Assembly (NCBI GenBank): GCA_012295275.1
Contig: CM022669.1
Location: forward strand, 8,174,989 to 8,238,988
DNA length: 64,000 bases
Direction: 5' to 3'
From: Chrysomallon squamiferum
Lineage: Eukaryota > Mollusca > Gastropoda > Neomphalida > Peltospiridae
Numbering within the stretch: position 1 is the first letter of the stretch; every line of letters begins with the position of its first letter. The notes beneath the pieces were generated by a model. It was not told where the DNA came from and ran no database searches. It was given only the letters and a program-made list of their open reading frames with translations. The position numbers and the translations under genes were made by a program. Below are positions 47,946 through 59,844 of this stretch, in pieces.

Positions 47946-48599
47946 ATCTCATCAGGTGAGATGATTAGTTTCAAGTCCTTGTGAAAATATTTTTATTTTT
48001 TTTTTATTATTTTTTTTATTTTTTTTCATTGTTTTTAATGCGGCTTCATTTCGCCATCGTCCATTCAGGTCGAAACTTTAGAAAATGCTCTTTTAATGAT
48101 CTCATTGATTAATGGCTATGATGACAAAATGTTTTTTGATGACAGACTGACAGACTGATGGATGGTGTTCACGACTTACAGGGTTTCGTTAATATTACTG
48201 TTGGATGAGTCGATCATGGGAAATAAAATAAAATGAATAAAATTTATGTCCTTTGTTTGTGTTAAGAAAGCTTCTGAATTCGGTTGGGTGTGACCGTTGC
48301 ATTTTTGGCAGTGGGAGAAATCAAAACCTTTTCTTTTTGGATTTGTGAATTTTGTTAAGTATTAAACAGAAATTGAATTATTCTGTACGATTTTTTTATC
48401 AGATTTCATTGTTTTGATTCACTGACAATATAGCCACGTTGATTATGCACCCATGACAGAGCTGCTTGAACCTTTAATTATTACAGACACACGTTTCACT
48501 ATAGGTTTTCAGATTCATTTGTTAAACAGTTTACTTCACCAGTGTGTATCTTAATGATTAAACATTGATGAGGAGCTCATCACAAGGAAAACATAATTA
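47946..48599. other. Noncoding sequence
   Basis: T-rich at 47990-48030, then more complex sequence at 48040-48220 with several TTAATGAT and TGATTAATGG words. Possible regulatory DNA, no firm evidence. Confidence 0.3.
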
Positions 48600-48810
48600 A
48601 CAAATATTTAATTTCCTCTCCAAGTGCTGACCATAGTCCAGCCCAGCCTGCCTCTTTTGACCAGAGCACAATAATTCCTGTCATACTGACCGGTGGCCAT
48701 TATGCTCCCCCTGGGACTGAATCCATTATTGATTTTGATTATCACGCTTCACTGCTGTCAGCTTCGTTTATGCTAAGTCAGTTTGTTCAGACTAAATTAG
48801 AGGCAGAGAT
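48600..48810. promoter_or_regulatory. Candidate conserved noncoding block
   Basis: High-complexity DNA rich in homeodomain-type words: CAATAATTCC, GGCCATTATG, CCATTATTGATTTTGATTAT. No open frame across it. By composition one of the better enhancer candidates. Confidence 0.35.
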
Positions 48811-48847
48811 GAAGATGCTTAAACTTGCTGTGTACTCACAGTTACAC

Positions 48848-48850
<3 letters not shown>

Positions 48851-48882
<32 letters not shown>

Positions 48883-48889
48883 CACACAC
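48851..48889 (+). repeat. (CAGA)8-(CA)n microsatellite
   Basis: Pure CAGA units then CA units. Confidence 0.95.
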
Positions 48890-49926
48890 ATCTTAGATGC
48901 AATCTAAGCTCTGTTATCGTCACTGTTGTACTAAAGACAAATGGCAGATTATTTTATTACTACCGTGTGCAGTCAAATCTGGTTTTTAGAGGTCACCTGA
49001 ATTTAACAGCTGGATGTCCATAATGTTCATCACACTTCCCATTTCAGTGCAGCTTAAAGTTAAACTGTTTATAAAGACCACCTGATCTAATCAACCAGTT
49101 ACCATTTGTATATTCAGAATAGACGTTGGATGCACAATGGCTACAATAAATATGTTACCTATTTTTGTTGTTGTTGTTGAAGTTGTTTTTTTGTTTTTAA
49201 TCTGTTCCAGTATGTTACACAGTCAACCATGTAGCTGTTTTGTGTATCTAAGTGAAAATTCCAGTCACAGTATACAATTAATGTATTTGTTTGTGTTAAA
49301 GTAACCCGCTTTGCTTCAGTAATTAGAAAGATTAAAGTAAAAATTATATTTGGAAATACCATGTTTTATGCACACAGTATAATTTAATAATTAAAATGTC
49401 AACAGTTGAAGGGTCTCCTACAGTTATTTAGATCAGCTGTGTCAACACCAGAACATTGTGTATTCCTTGGTGTGCAATCAAAGCTGCTATTAGACAATCC
49501 AGTTTGCTGTATATGTATGTGCTGCTTGCAGAGTATGGCTGTCTTCCTTCGTTCATCCACATACATTAACATGATTGCTTTTATTTATATTTTGTAATAA
49601 AAATATTCATATTACATTTTCTTTGATAGGTGTAATGACTGGTTGTTCAATAGCTCACATTAATTTAACAGTAATGAATGATTAAATAATGTATTTATCT
49701 GTTCTTCACTGCATTTCATTATGAATGGTTGATTTTACATTAGAAACATAATTGTTTTTGTGTAATGGTATTTTTAAAACTGTGGGAGATGAAACTTCCT
49801 ATCTCCACTTAATGTACTGTTTCTATCAGTTAGCATGAAGTGACCTGATCTAGCATCCTTCCCATACACAGGAACACGCATTTGATAAACCAGATACATT
49901 GTTGTGACTTTTAAAAACATCCACCA
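48890..49926. other. Gene-free intron-like sequence
   Basis: Short TTG run at 49164-49178. Small open frames at 49159-49597 lack recognisable features. Confidence 0.4.
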
Positions 49927-49990
49927 TGGAGGAGTGAACCTGCAATATGTTGTTTCTAAGGACTACACTCTAACCATTGAGCCACAACCA
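49927..49990 (-). repeat. tRNA-derived SINE head with both Pol III boxes
   Basis: The minus strand reads GTGGCTCAATGGTTAGAGTG (A box with a tRNA-like D arm) and, about 25 bases later, TTGCAGGTTCACTCC (B box). It is the best A/B pair in the window. The acceptor stem and tail are not evident. Confidence 0.5.
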
Positions 49991-50691
49991 TTTGATTTAA
50001 AATAAGAATCATACACCTTTTCATGGCAGTTATGTATCTGGTTTATCAGTGTGCACTGAATAAAATATTGTTTTAATTGCCTACCTGAAACTGTAAGTGT
50101 ATATTATCACATATGTATTATCACTGTTATTATCTGAGTGAAAATCAACACATTACTGTATATCTGGTAATAAAAAATTGATATAAATATCTTTGATGAA
50201 TTAATGTGAAGCTTTTCTGTTTTTTTTTTTTTTTAACATGCAAAAAGCATTTAATATAATATAAGTTTTGGTTTCAAATCAAAAAGAAAATTTATTGTGT
50301 ATTTATTTTATTGAAGACATTTTAAGTGACAGTTAAGTAAAATATGGCACCAAAGTTCACAGTGATCTTTAACAAAAATGCATTAAAACATTTGTCTTAC
50401 TGAAGATATTTCGGTTATGTATATAGACTGAAATTCCTGCTTTTATTTGCCAAGAAGTCTCAGAAAAAAAAAAAAAAAAAAAAAAAAATGGAATAAAGAA
50501 AAAGAATATTTTAAAAACACCACTTCATTATTAAAAAAAAAAAAAAAAAAAAAAAATTTGAAAAGATTTAGAAATGAAAAAGAAAACACAGTGAGACTCA
50601 TATTACCTGTTCTCAGTGTGTATATATATAGCCAGAAAATTATCTGAGAAATATTTATATATACATAAATGCGTTTTCTCTTGTTTTGCAG
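49991..50691. other. Intron-like sequence with paired poly-A tracts
   Basis: A25 at 50464-50488 and A24 at 50533-50556 lie 44 bases apart. The Lys-rich plus frame is an artefact. The stretch ends in the polypyrimidine run CGTTTTCTCTTGTTTTGCAG, a strong acceptor. Confidence 0.6.
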
Positions 50692-50758
50692 ATAGCAGTG
50701 GAATGTACAGGTACCTGTTAGGAAGAAGCACCACTGAGTTTCCGTAGACCAGCATCAG
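50692..50758 (+). other. Putative noncoding leader exon 2 (67 bp)
   Basis: Bounded by a strong acceptor (polypyrimidine then TTGCAG) and the donor CATCAG|GTAATG. An alternative internal donor is ACAG|GTACCT after 50710. All three frames close within the segment, so it is probably 5' UTR. An ATG in it opens a 14-codon uORF (MYRYLLGRSTTEFP). Joining it to exon 1 is inferred. Confidence 0.45.
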
Positions 50759-51911
50759 GTAATGAAATCATTGAAGAATTTGTTGCGTCATATTGTGCTT
50801 TTTAATCTTGGAACAAGTTCCTATCTATTGACTGACAGGAACAAAAGGCTTTATTTTTTTACTTGAAGAATTTTGGAAGCTGTTCACATTCTTTCTGTGC
50901 ATGCCCATGTCTGTCTGTATGTTTGTTTCTGTCTCTATTTCTTCTCTCCATTTTTCTTTTCATCATCGACATTATAAATCCTATTACATGCTGGCAAAGT
51001 ATGATTGCATATAATCATTATTAATAGGAACGTCTCCAATATGGGCTGTCTGTGTCTGTGAATGTCTTTTTTTTTTCTTTCTGTCCTGTCTCTGGCTATG
51101 TTATTTTGTCTCATTTTGGTTTCTTCTCTTTTCTTTGAAAGACGGTTTGTGTCTTTTTGTCTCTCAGTCTTTCTGATTAACTTTAAATCTATATTTCTCT
51201 ATATCCATCCATCCATCTGTTTGTCATCCATTTTTTTGTTTACCTGTTTATCTCTCCCTTTCACACACTGTTTTACAACCCGTATCTCCTCCTTTGAATA
51301 AAACAGAAGCAAAAAACAGAAAGAAAAAGAAAAAGAAAAGAAATTGTATTATTTTAACTTGTAGAAAATAATGTGACACTAATATGATGTAAACAGTATT
51401 GTCAGACTAAAGTGAGCAGACTGTAGTTTATAAAAAACAAAACTACTATAGTATCACCTTGGCACTTGTCATTAGTTATAACTGATTGTTAGTCACACTG
51501 GTAAACTCCGAATGTGTCTTATCGAGAAACCTAATCAGCATTGAAGCATTTAGTTTATAGCTTCTCGAGCACTGAATACCTTTCATGTCTGCTTAATAAT
51601 AAGATTAGATCATGCTTGTGCAGACAAAACAGTTTTTATTTCACATATAGGTTTATTAATCTGTGTCACTTCCAGGCATTGAATATCAGATATATTGACA
51701 CAGTGTCTTAAATTATTCAAAATGAATGGAGAACGGGAGAGAAAAAAAACAACCCAAGCAACAACTTAAAAAATAGAGAAAAAAAACTGTACAACAACAG
51801 CAACAGGAAAAGACACCCACCCACAGAGAAGACACTTTAAGGTTTTGCATGATAAACTGTGTGTTTTTGTATGTGGTTTTTTCTGCATAATAATTCATGA
51901 CAGACATTAAT
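50759..51911. other. Intron-like sequence, pyrimidine-rich in part
   Basis: TCTGTCTG and TTTCT-rich stretches at 50890-51270, otherwise nothing. No exon accepted. Confidence 0.4.
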
Positions 51912-52385
51912 CTGTGGCACTGTGGTTAATTCTTTGTTTCTTAGGCACCATGGTTAACACATTGCTTCTGTGTCACTGTGGTTAAGTCATTATTTCTGAG
52001 GCTTTGTTAATCCAGATGGTTAAGTCACTGTTTTTGTGACATCATGGTTAAGTCATTGTTTCTGTGTCATGGTTAAGTCATTGTTTCTGTGTCATGGTTA
52101 AGTCATTGTTTCTATGACATCATGGTTAAGTCATTGTTTCTGTGACATGGTTAAGTCATTGTTTCTGTGTCATCATGGTTAAGTCATTGTTTCTGTGACA
52201 TTGTGGTTAAGTCATTGTTTCTGTGTCAAGTCATTGTTTCATGGTTGTCACATTTCTGTGTTGTGGGTCATTGTTTCTGTGACATCATTTAAATTCATTT
52301 TTTATGTCATCATAGTTAAATTGTTTCTGTGTCATTAATTATGGTTAAGTCATTGTTTCTGTGTTATCATGGTTTTGTTTTAAAT
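51912..52385 (+). repeat. 25-28-bp minisatellite, about 16 copies
   Basis: The unit is GGTTAAGTCATTGTTTCTG followed by TGTCAT with or without an extra CAT. The central copies (52043-52230) are nearly identical; the edges are worn. The GTGGTTAAGTCA word resembles a SINE A box and a single copy occurs at 44716, so the array may have grown from such a fragment (inference). Confidence 0.9.
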
Positions 52386-53744
52386 TAAATTGTTTCTGCA
52401 TTTTATATTATGGAAATAAGTATCTGAAATACAAATAAATATAGAAAAAAATAATTAATTTAAAAAAAAAAAAAACAACAACTATATTTCCTGTTAGCAA
52501 ACATGTATTGTATATAATTATGTGTTACCAACAAATACACATTTAATTGCTTCATGTCAAGGCTTTGGTGTTAAATCCTTGAATTGTTTTCTAACTTTTG
52601 TGTTCAGACATTAACCTATCACTACGTCACATATTGAACCAGTAATATATGACTGCTGTCAAACCTGCAGGAAAAACAAATTAAATTCTAGGTTTAAATA
52701 AAAGCTTAGCTGAAGAAAAAATGCTAACAGATTTTGAAAGAAAAAAATTAACAGTCCATTTGGAAGATTAATTTGTGCCCTACCAAACAACACAAACAAT
52801 AATAAAAAAAAAAATTAAAATTTAAAATTTATAAAAATTAAAAGATTTTTTATGTGAACTGAGAATAAACTGAAAGAAATAAAAATGTTGCAGATTAGAA
52901 CTATTACACCACTGACAGTTCAGTACTCACTGGATTTGAATGCCCTAACAAACCAACAACCTGTGTTATATTGAATAGACCGACATTAAAGTGACATAGG
53001 ATGCAAGTGATCAATTCAGTTATCTGTAAACATGCCTTTATAAATATAAAACATTTATTTTTTTCCACAGTTTGATTATACAGCATTAATGGCTTGTTTT
53101 GTGGAAAACAGACATACAAACATACACTATGTACACACATATATATTATACATACAGCCACAATGACATTATACCCACAAATTATTAAAAAATAAGACAT
53201 ACAAAACATATACATATACCCAAGGATAGACCAAAAAAATAAATAAAAAAAAAAAAAATAAAAGTTGAATTATACTAACACCAACATTCAGACATAACTA
53301 GTGTATGATTTTATTACCTGTATAAATCACACCTTTACAAAGGTATACATGCTGAAACAGAAGGTAAAACAGGAATATGAGCTAATAATGTATGTAATTT
53401 GTTTTTTAATCACCTGACATTTACGAGTTCCAGTAGAAGGTGGTGACTGGGGGGGATTGAGTTCTGGGGGTGACTGGGGGTTGCTACAAGATTGAAAATG
53501 CAGTGGGAGGAGGTGTATGTGTGTGGGGGGGGTCAGTAAATCATGTTTTATTTGATATGTAAGTGTGTGCTGTAAATTGCTCACCTCAAGTGAATACAGT
53601 TACATGATAAATTGTAAACTGTGCACTGCATGTGACCCAAAATACATATATATGTATAGTGTACATATCTATACATACATACAAATATATATATATATCT
53701 GCAAGTCTAAATGTACACGACTATAACTTTATATAAGAGTGAGT
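52386..53744. other. Gene-free intron-like sequence
   Basis: A-rich patches near 52460 and 52801, and a G-rich stretch at 53440-53535 with several runs of 4-7 G that might form a quadruplex. The minus frames here lack recognisable domains. Confidence 0.4.
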
Positions 53745-53866
53745 GCAAAACTGTGTGTGTGTGTGTGTGTCCGTGTGTATGTGTGTGTATGTCACCGATA
53801 GTATGTGCTGAATATGTGAGACTGATTGTGTGTGTGTATAATGTGTGTGTGTGTGTGTGTGTTTCT
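53745..53866. repeat. TG-rich microsatellite cluster
   Basis: Two main TG runs with interruptions. The minus-strand His/Thr-rich open frames are artefacts. Confidence 0.9.
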
Positions 53867-54942
53867 GTGTAAAAGATAAACAGTGCATACATGGAGTAAA
53901 TATAATCACTAGGAAACATGTACGGTCATATCACATGATTTAATAAACATGTATGTCAGTATGTTTATGTTAAGTATAAAAATGCTCCTGTTGATACAGT
54001 TGGAATCTCAAGGACTTCAGTTCAAAAGTTTTCAGTGGATCCTGAATGAACTGTTACAAGTAAACATTCTGATACACTCACTACCTGATATTTATTGCTC
54101 TAATCGGCTGTCTGCAAGTTAATTTGTAATTCTGATTTAGCCCGAGGTGAGGGTGGATACTGTTCTGCTGACTGTATATACTCAGACATCATAAACACAT
54201 CAGCTAAACGTTCATATTAAACCGCTGGGCATAGTATATCTGTGTTTAATACCTTACATCAAGCTGTTAATTAGCAGGCAAGTGTGTATTTATGTATGTG
54301 GAGGCAAACCAAACATGCTCTGTTTAGATAAGTAATTAACACTATATTACAGCACAGGAAGGTATGCACATCTTTCTCGTATTGTACCATTGTGAAGCCA
54401 GGACTCTAATTGGATGTTATAGGATGAGTGGTGGTAGAATAACAAGTTTATTCTATACCCCCAAGTTTCTCACAGTAATATTACATCAGTGTGTGTGTGT
54501 GTGTGTGTGGGGAATGTCTCTTACAGGTTCTCTACTGGCCTGAAGGTAGGTTTGTTTTAATTAAGTCTACAGAGTTGTTAAGAAAAGGAAGTAAAACTGA
54601 AAGGTATTGTTACATTGTTTTACACTTTCTTTTCAAGATTTTCTTTGATCTTTTACAGTTTTATAAGAGTGATGAGGTTTTGTGGGACTGTTTAATATTT
54701 TATATTTACAGGTGAATTAGGAGAAGCTTGTTTATCACATGTTTAATTATTTATATTTTCTTTTATTATTTACTGTGGGAAAAACAAATGAAGTTTTTGC
54801 ATGTATCAGTGATTGTACCCACAACATGCATACTTGAACATTTGCACTTCAATCTGTGTGTCAGTGAAGACTGCATGTTGTTTTTACTTGTGCGAATATT
54901 CAGTTCAGTTTGACTGTAATATCAATGAAGATGTTCTCTCAG
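53867..54942. other. Intron-like sequence
   Basis: (GT)9 at about 54490-54508. Short plus-strand open frames at 54491-54913 show no recognisable motif. Confidence 0.4.
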
Positions 54943-55023
54943 CCGTAGCAGGTGTTGCTGACTGACCAGTGCAGCTGCCCAGTGTCCACTAACAGAGTAC
55001 ACATGTTAGCAGACCAGATACAG
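54943..55023 (+). other. Candidate alternative leader exon (81 bp)
   Basis: It ends in the good donor ATACAG|GTAAGG and starts after TTCTCTCAG. Composition is more balanced than the flanks and all three frames contain stops, so it would be noncoding. It lies between the other leader exons on the same strand. Splice-signal evidence only. Confidence 0.3.
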
Positions 55024-55118
55024 GTAAGGTTACATGGTCAGTGCTAGCCGAACATGGCTTTAATGATGTCCAGTAGTCTGCTAACAGCAAACAGCTGGTG
55101 ATAACATCAACGACTTTA

Positions 55119-55123
<5 letters not shown>

Positions 55124-55165
<42 letters not shown>

Positions 55166-55202
55166 GGAGAGGGAGAGAGGGAGAGGAGAGAGGGAGAGAG
55201 AC

Positions 55203-55283
<81 letters not shown>

Positions 55284-55293
55284 GTGAGTGAGT

Positions 55294-55324
<31 letters not shown>

Positions 55325-55416
55325 GAGAGATATAGATGGATAGATAGAGAGAGAGAGATATAGATGGATAGATAGAGAGAGAGGACGGATGGATGGATGG
55401 ATAGATAGAGAGAGAT
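55124..55416 (+). repeat. GA / CAGA / GATA / GGAT compound microsatellite
   Basis: Pure GA runs, GGGAGA blocks, two CAGA arrays, GAGT, and mixed GATAGATA and GGAT units. Both strands stay open as Arg/Glu or Ser/Leu repeats. Not genes. Confidence 0.95.
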
Positions 55417-55847
55417 TGAAACAAAATTGTACAGTGATAAAAAGTGAGATATGAGAGTGATTGAGAAAAGTTTTAGTGAGATATAGAAAGAAAATTTAGT
55501 CATTGTTATTTTCACACGATTTGTAACATATTTTCTTGAATGGGTGTGAGTACATGGGAAATATTTCATTAGATATACTGAGGCTTATTTTGCACTTTAA
55601 AACCAGGAAAATCCCTTTTATTTCATTCCTTACAGTTTTATGGTTACATGTCAATTTCTGACACTGTCAGCAGGCTGTATGTATGTATATTTGTGGGTCA
55701 GTTTTGATGGGTGTATCTCTGAGGTTGTGGACAACACTTTCCCTGTATTCCTGAGTTTACAACTAGGCTGACAGATTGATGAATCTAACAGGTTTTAGAA
55801 CAAGAACATTTAGACTGGGTTTATATACAGACGAACACCTAGCTTGT
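55417..55847. other. Intron-like sequence
   Basis: No element recognised. Confidence 0.4.
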
Positions 55848-55875
55848 ACACCTGGACACACCTGTACACACCTGT
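55848..55875 (+). promoter_or_regulatory. Three tandem CACCTG E-boxes
   Basis: CACCTG occurs at 55849, 55859 and 55869, exactly one every 10 bases, within an ACACCTGKAC unit. It may be a tiny tandem repeat or an E-box homotypic site. Confidence 0.5.
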
Positions 55876-56520
55876 ACTGGTCTGACCTCTGTTGGACACT
55901 GCAGACTGACAGATATCCATGTTAACATAACATACATACTGTGACATATCTTTGTGGTTTAATGGGCTGTGGTGAAATTCTTTTTTAATTTTCTATAAAT
56001 ATATTTTTATTATCCTTCTGTATAGTCAGAATCCAGTCTAATTTATAATTCATTATTCTGTCAGTTTTAATGCTATGGACATATTTGACATGAAAGGACT
56101 GTTCTAACATGCCTTTCCTGGGCATAACCTATGATGAGGACTAAGTTCTGATCTACATTGAGACAATGTAAAATCCTTTATTTGTTCAATTTCTGTATTG
56201 TTTAACTTCCAGAATTATTTCAAAACTGACTTACTTGCTATGGATATTTTATTTACATATTTATTTAAGAAAAATATATTACTGTGTATGAATAGAAAAT
56301 TGAAGTCCTTAAGCATTTCTTTGGGTTTATTATTTATTATTTATGTTGGGGCTCAGAAACAAATGAAACATTAATTATAAGAAAAACTGTTAAACTAAAT
56401 TTAAGCTAATTTTCTCATAACCGTAGGTAAATTCCAATTTAAAAATTGAATTTTATTCCTGAAAGTGTCTCAAAGAGACAGTATTGAAAGATTTGCTATG
56501 GATTTTCTTTCTTTCTTTTT
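55876..56520. other. Intron-like sequence
   Basis: Nothing recognised. Confidence 0.4.
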
Positions 56521-56550
56521 TCTTATTTTCTTATTTTATTTTATTTTTTT

Positions 56551-56596
<46 letters not shown>
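56521..56596 (-). repeat. T-rich tract with T44
   Basis: The longest pure run in the window, T44 at 56553-56596. Confidence 0.95.
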
Positions 56597-56603
<7 letters not shown>

Positions 56604-56971
56604 AGATTATTTTTATGACACAATATTACTGACTTTAAAGATAAAATATTTAACAAGGCCTGGAGCATATGAATAAATTTCTTTGCTAGTGTGAAACAAA
56701 AAGGTAAATAAAGTCAATATTGAGTGAACTGAGTGCATTCAAAAAATGTATTCAATCAGTTGCACTAGAAAACTGCACATTGTTTTTGTGTTCATGACAA
56801 ACAGAGAAATCAAAATAGTATTGATTTGTTGTCTGTTTCATTCAAAAAAGAAACACCCACTAAAAATAAAAAAAGAAAGAAGAAAACACAAAAAACACCC
56901 CCAAAACAACAAAAAAAATAAAAGAAAAAAGTGCATTCTACAAAAGTAATATCAAGTATTCATCAGATTAA

Positions 56972-56972
<1 letters not shown>
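56597..56972. other. Intron-like sequence
   Basis: A-rich at 56843-56930. The Lys-rich open frame there is an artefact. Confidence 0.4.

Positions 56973-57049
<77 letters not shown>
56973..57049 (+). repeat. (AAT)13 followed by A37
   Basis: A pure AAT array directly joined to a 37-base A run. Confidence 0.95.
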
Positions 57050-57052
<3 letters not shown>

Positions 57053-57530
57053 GAGTTCAGCTAGTAAACCAATGTATATAAAAAAAAAATAAATGGTATT
57101 CAACATTTAGAACAACACATTAGAGTGCGTACTGGATTTATCAGTGTAAAACAATGTACAGGTTTTGTCAATGTAAAACAGTGTTCAATAGACAAGACAA
57201 ATACATTATTAAACAATGTAGAACACTGTATACTATCCAGTCATCTCTACAAGTTAAAAATAAATTGATTGATCTTAATGGTTCCTGTAACAAACAACAC
57301 AGGTCACTGTGACCCAATAAAAAAACTTATATAAATGTTTCCAGTGGTCCTTCTTTTGTGAATACATGAATGTGTATGTATGTATGTGAATAGAAGCTTA
57401 TCAGTATATATCTATATTTACCTTTCAGTCTGTATGTACATAAGTCTTTCCAGGTTTGTAATTGTCTGTGTGTCAGTCTTTCTGACTTTTTATCTCACTA
57501 TCTATGATTTATTCTATTTGTGAGGTAATC
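57050..57530. other. Intron-like sequence with repeated AAAACANTGT words
   Basis: At 57090-57235, words like AACAATGTA and AAACAGTGTTC recur roughly every 25-45 bases, possibly a worn array. Confidence 0.35.
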
Positions 57531-57560
57531 TGTCTGTCTGTCTGTCTGTGTGTCTGTCTC
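57531..57560 (+). repeat. (TCTG)n microsatellite
   Basis: About seven TCTG/TGTG units. Confidence 0.85.
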
Positions 57561-57737
57561 TGAGGAACAGTCCTTGACTCACTGATACCAGTCTGTTAAT
57601 CTGTCATCTATCTGTTAGTCTGTCAATATTATAATTATACCTTTGTTAGTGTATCTATATCTCTATAACTTCAAATAATTTACTTTCTATTTTTCATGTA
57701 GTAAATATCATTTTAGTTTGTTTTAATTGATTTTTAA

Positions 57738-57850
57738 TAATAATAATAATAATTATAATAATAATAATAATAATAATAGATTATAGATATAGATTATAGA
57801 TGCAGATATTGATTATAGATGTAGAAATAGATAATAGATATAGATATAGC
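57738..57850 (+). repeat. (AAT)n and ATAGATTATAG repeat
   Basis: An AAT array with one interruption, then a 6-14-base unit rich in ATAGAT words. Confidence 0.85.
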
Positions 57851-58579
57851 TATATAATAATAAAATTATTTAAATACTGTTCATTATTAAAAATAAAAAT
57901 GATGAAATCACAAGAAAGAATGTGAGAAATGAATTTAATCGAAATCAGATTTAAAAAAAAAATTACACAAAAAATTTAAATGTCAGTCATGTGAAAAATA
58001 AATAAATGTTTGATCAAGATTATAATAATTCACACATAAAGAATAATAAAAAAAACCCCCAAACATTTAAAATAAAATTTAAAATGAATGAATGTCACAT
58101 AAAAACGTAAGCTGATTATGTAGTATTTTACTTCTGAATGATTCAGACAGTTTGTTTAACATGCTGTGTTTCTTGTTTTGAGGAGTATATTTAGGAGAAT
58201 CGTTTAAGAGAGGTAAAATGTTTAATGCTGAGTTGATACTGTGTCAATTACACCTCCCCTCTCAGCCACCACTTGAGACAAACTGACTTGATGTGTGTGC
58301 AGCCCTGGGCTAGGTAACTTCAGTTCTTACCACCAGTGTATAAATAAAATAAATATCTGAGTGGGCAATCAATGAACTTTGCTGTGTCTTCTTGCTTATA
58401 TTACCTGGCATTAGATCATCTTACACTGGCAGAGATCGTGTTTTCCGTCTGTAGAAAACAATAGCAGTTTTATCACACAGGGTTGTCAGATACTGTGTGT
58501 ATCGCACGTCTAAGTGTGGTTAAAATGTTTTCAGTGATTTGTGGTATGTACTGAAAAACTACAGTTTTGTTTTGTTGTA

Positions 58580-58584
<5 letters not shown>
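57851..58584. other. Intron-like sequence
   Basis: More balanced at 58230-58540 but without exon signals that I trust. Confidence 0.4.

Positions 58585-58610
<26 letters not shown>
58585..58610 (-). repeat. Poly-T tract of 26
   Basis: Uninterrupted T26. Confidence 0.95.
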
Positions 58611-58616
<6 letters not shown>

Positions 58617-59844
58617 GCTTGTGTAATTGTGTATAGTTTACTTTGTTTGACTGTGTTATTAATGTGTTTGTGTATTAATTATCTACAGCTATGGATACAA
58701 ATAGTCTGATCAACCTGAGTAGCAGTTAAGAGTGGATTGTATTCTTTTAACTTGAAATTATGCTGTAACTTTTAACTTTCTAACCCTAACTTTTAATCAA
58801 CATATTTATCAAAAAATCTCTTTTCTGTTATCAGTTTATGCCATGATTATCTATCTTTCTGTCTTTCTTCTTTCTTTCATAATCATTGTCATTTTCCTTC
58901 TCTTAATCTCAACCTTTCTTGCCCCTTTCTCTCTCTCTCTTTTTTCTTTCTTTCTTTCTTTTCATTTATAATATATTAATCTTGTCTTAAGAAGTATTTC
59001 TAAATTAAAGCATATTTCATTTAATTCTTTTTTTAAACTTCCCAAAGGAAATCTAATAAATTTGATTTACTTCAAAAAAACAGAAATATAAAATAAAAGA
59101 TTTAGAGAAAATATTTTTAACTGCCAGTTGTACAATTTGAGAAATAACAAGAGAAAAACTCCCAAGTTAATAAATAAATAAAATAAAAAATAGTAAATTA
59201 AAAAAAAATATATTAAAAAAAGGAAAAGGAAAAAAAAAAATTAATGATTTTTCAGGTTGCCACTGCAGTCAGTAATTAGGTTTGTTTTAGGGGAAAAAAA
59301 AATCAAACATGATTTGCAAGTTTTTAGAATTTTCAGAATTGATTGAAATTACTTGTTTTTTGGGGAGTTTTTTTTTTCCTTTTATTATTTTAAATGAATT
59401 TATAATATTGTATAGTTTCATATTTGTTTTTCTTATATATTAATATACATACATACACAGATATATTACATTTTTGGCTGAAGAATAATAGAAAATCTTT
59501 ATGTTTTTAAATCCAGTTTTAAAATCAAATAATCTTTCTATCCTCAGACATTTTGACAGAATAACATTTTAATAAATAAATTTACACATCATTGATCCTA
59601 TTAGTTATAAATGAATATTTATTAAACATTGGCAGAAAAAAAAGAGTTTACTTTTCATTTTAAAAAAAGAAAATATGTTCACATGACTGAAAATATCCTT
59701 ATTGGTTATTTCTTATACCAAACCAGTGTCACATGACTGTTGTGACAAATGCAGTGTGTGTATCTATGTAGTATTACAGGTGAAGTATCATTTACATCCA
59801 GTTAATAAGATGATGTAGTGAGTTTCCTCTCTCATAATGTCATG
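58611..59844. other. Intron-like sequence
   Basis: CTTT/CT-rich stretch at 58850-58965, A-rich at 59090-59240. No gene signal. Confidence 0.4.

Noticed and set aside
49927-49990. Possible functional tRNA gene on the minus strand
   Set aside because: Good A and B boxes, but no convincing acceptor stem or complete cloverleaf; a SINE relic fits better.
55081-55569. Minus-strand open frame of 162 codons, Ser/Leu/Val/Cys-rich
   Set aside because: Product of a compound GA/CAGA/GATA microsatellite.
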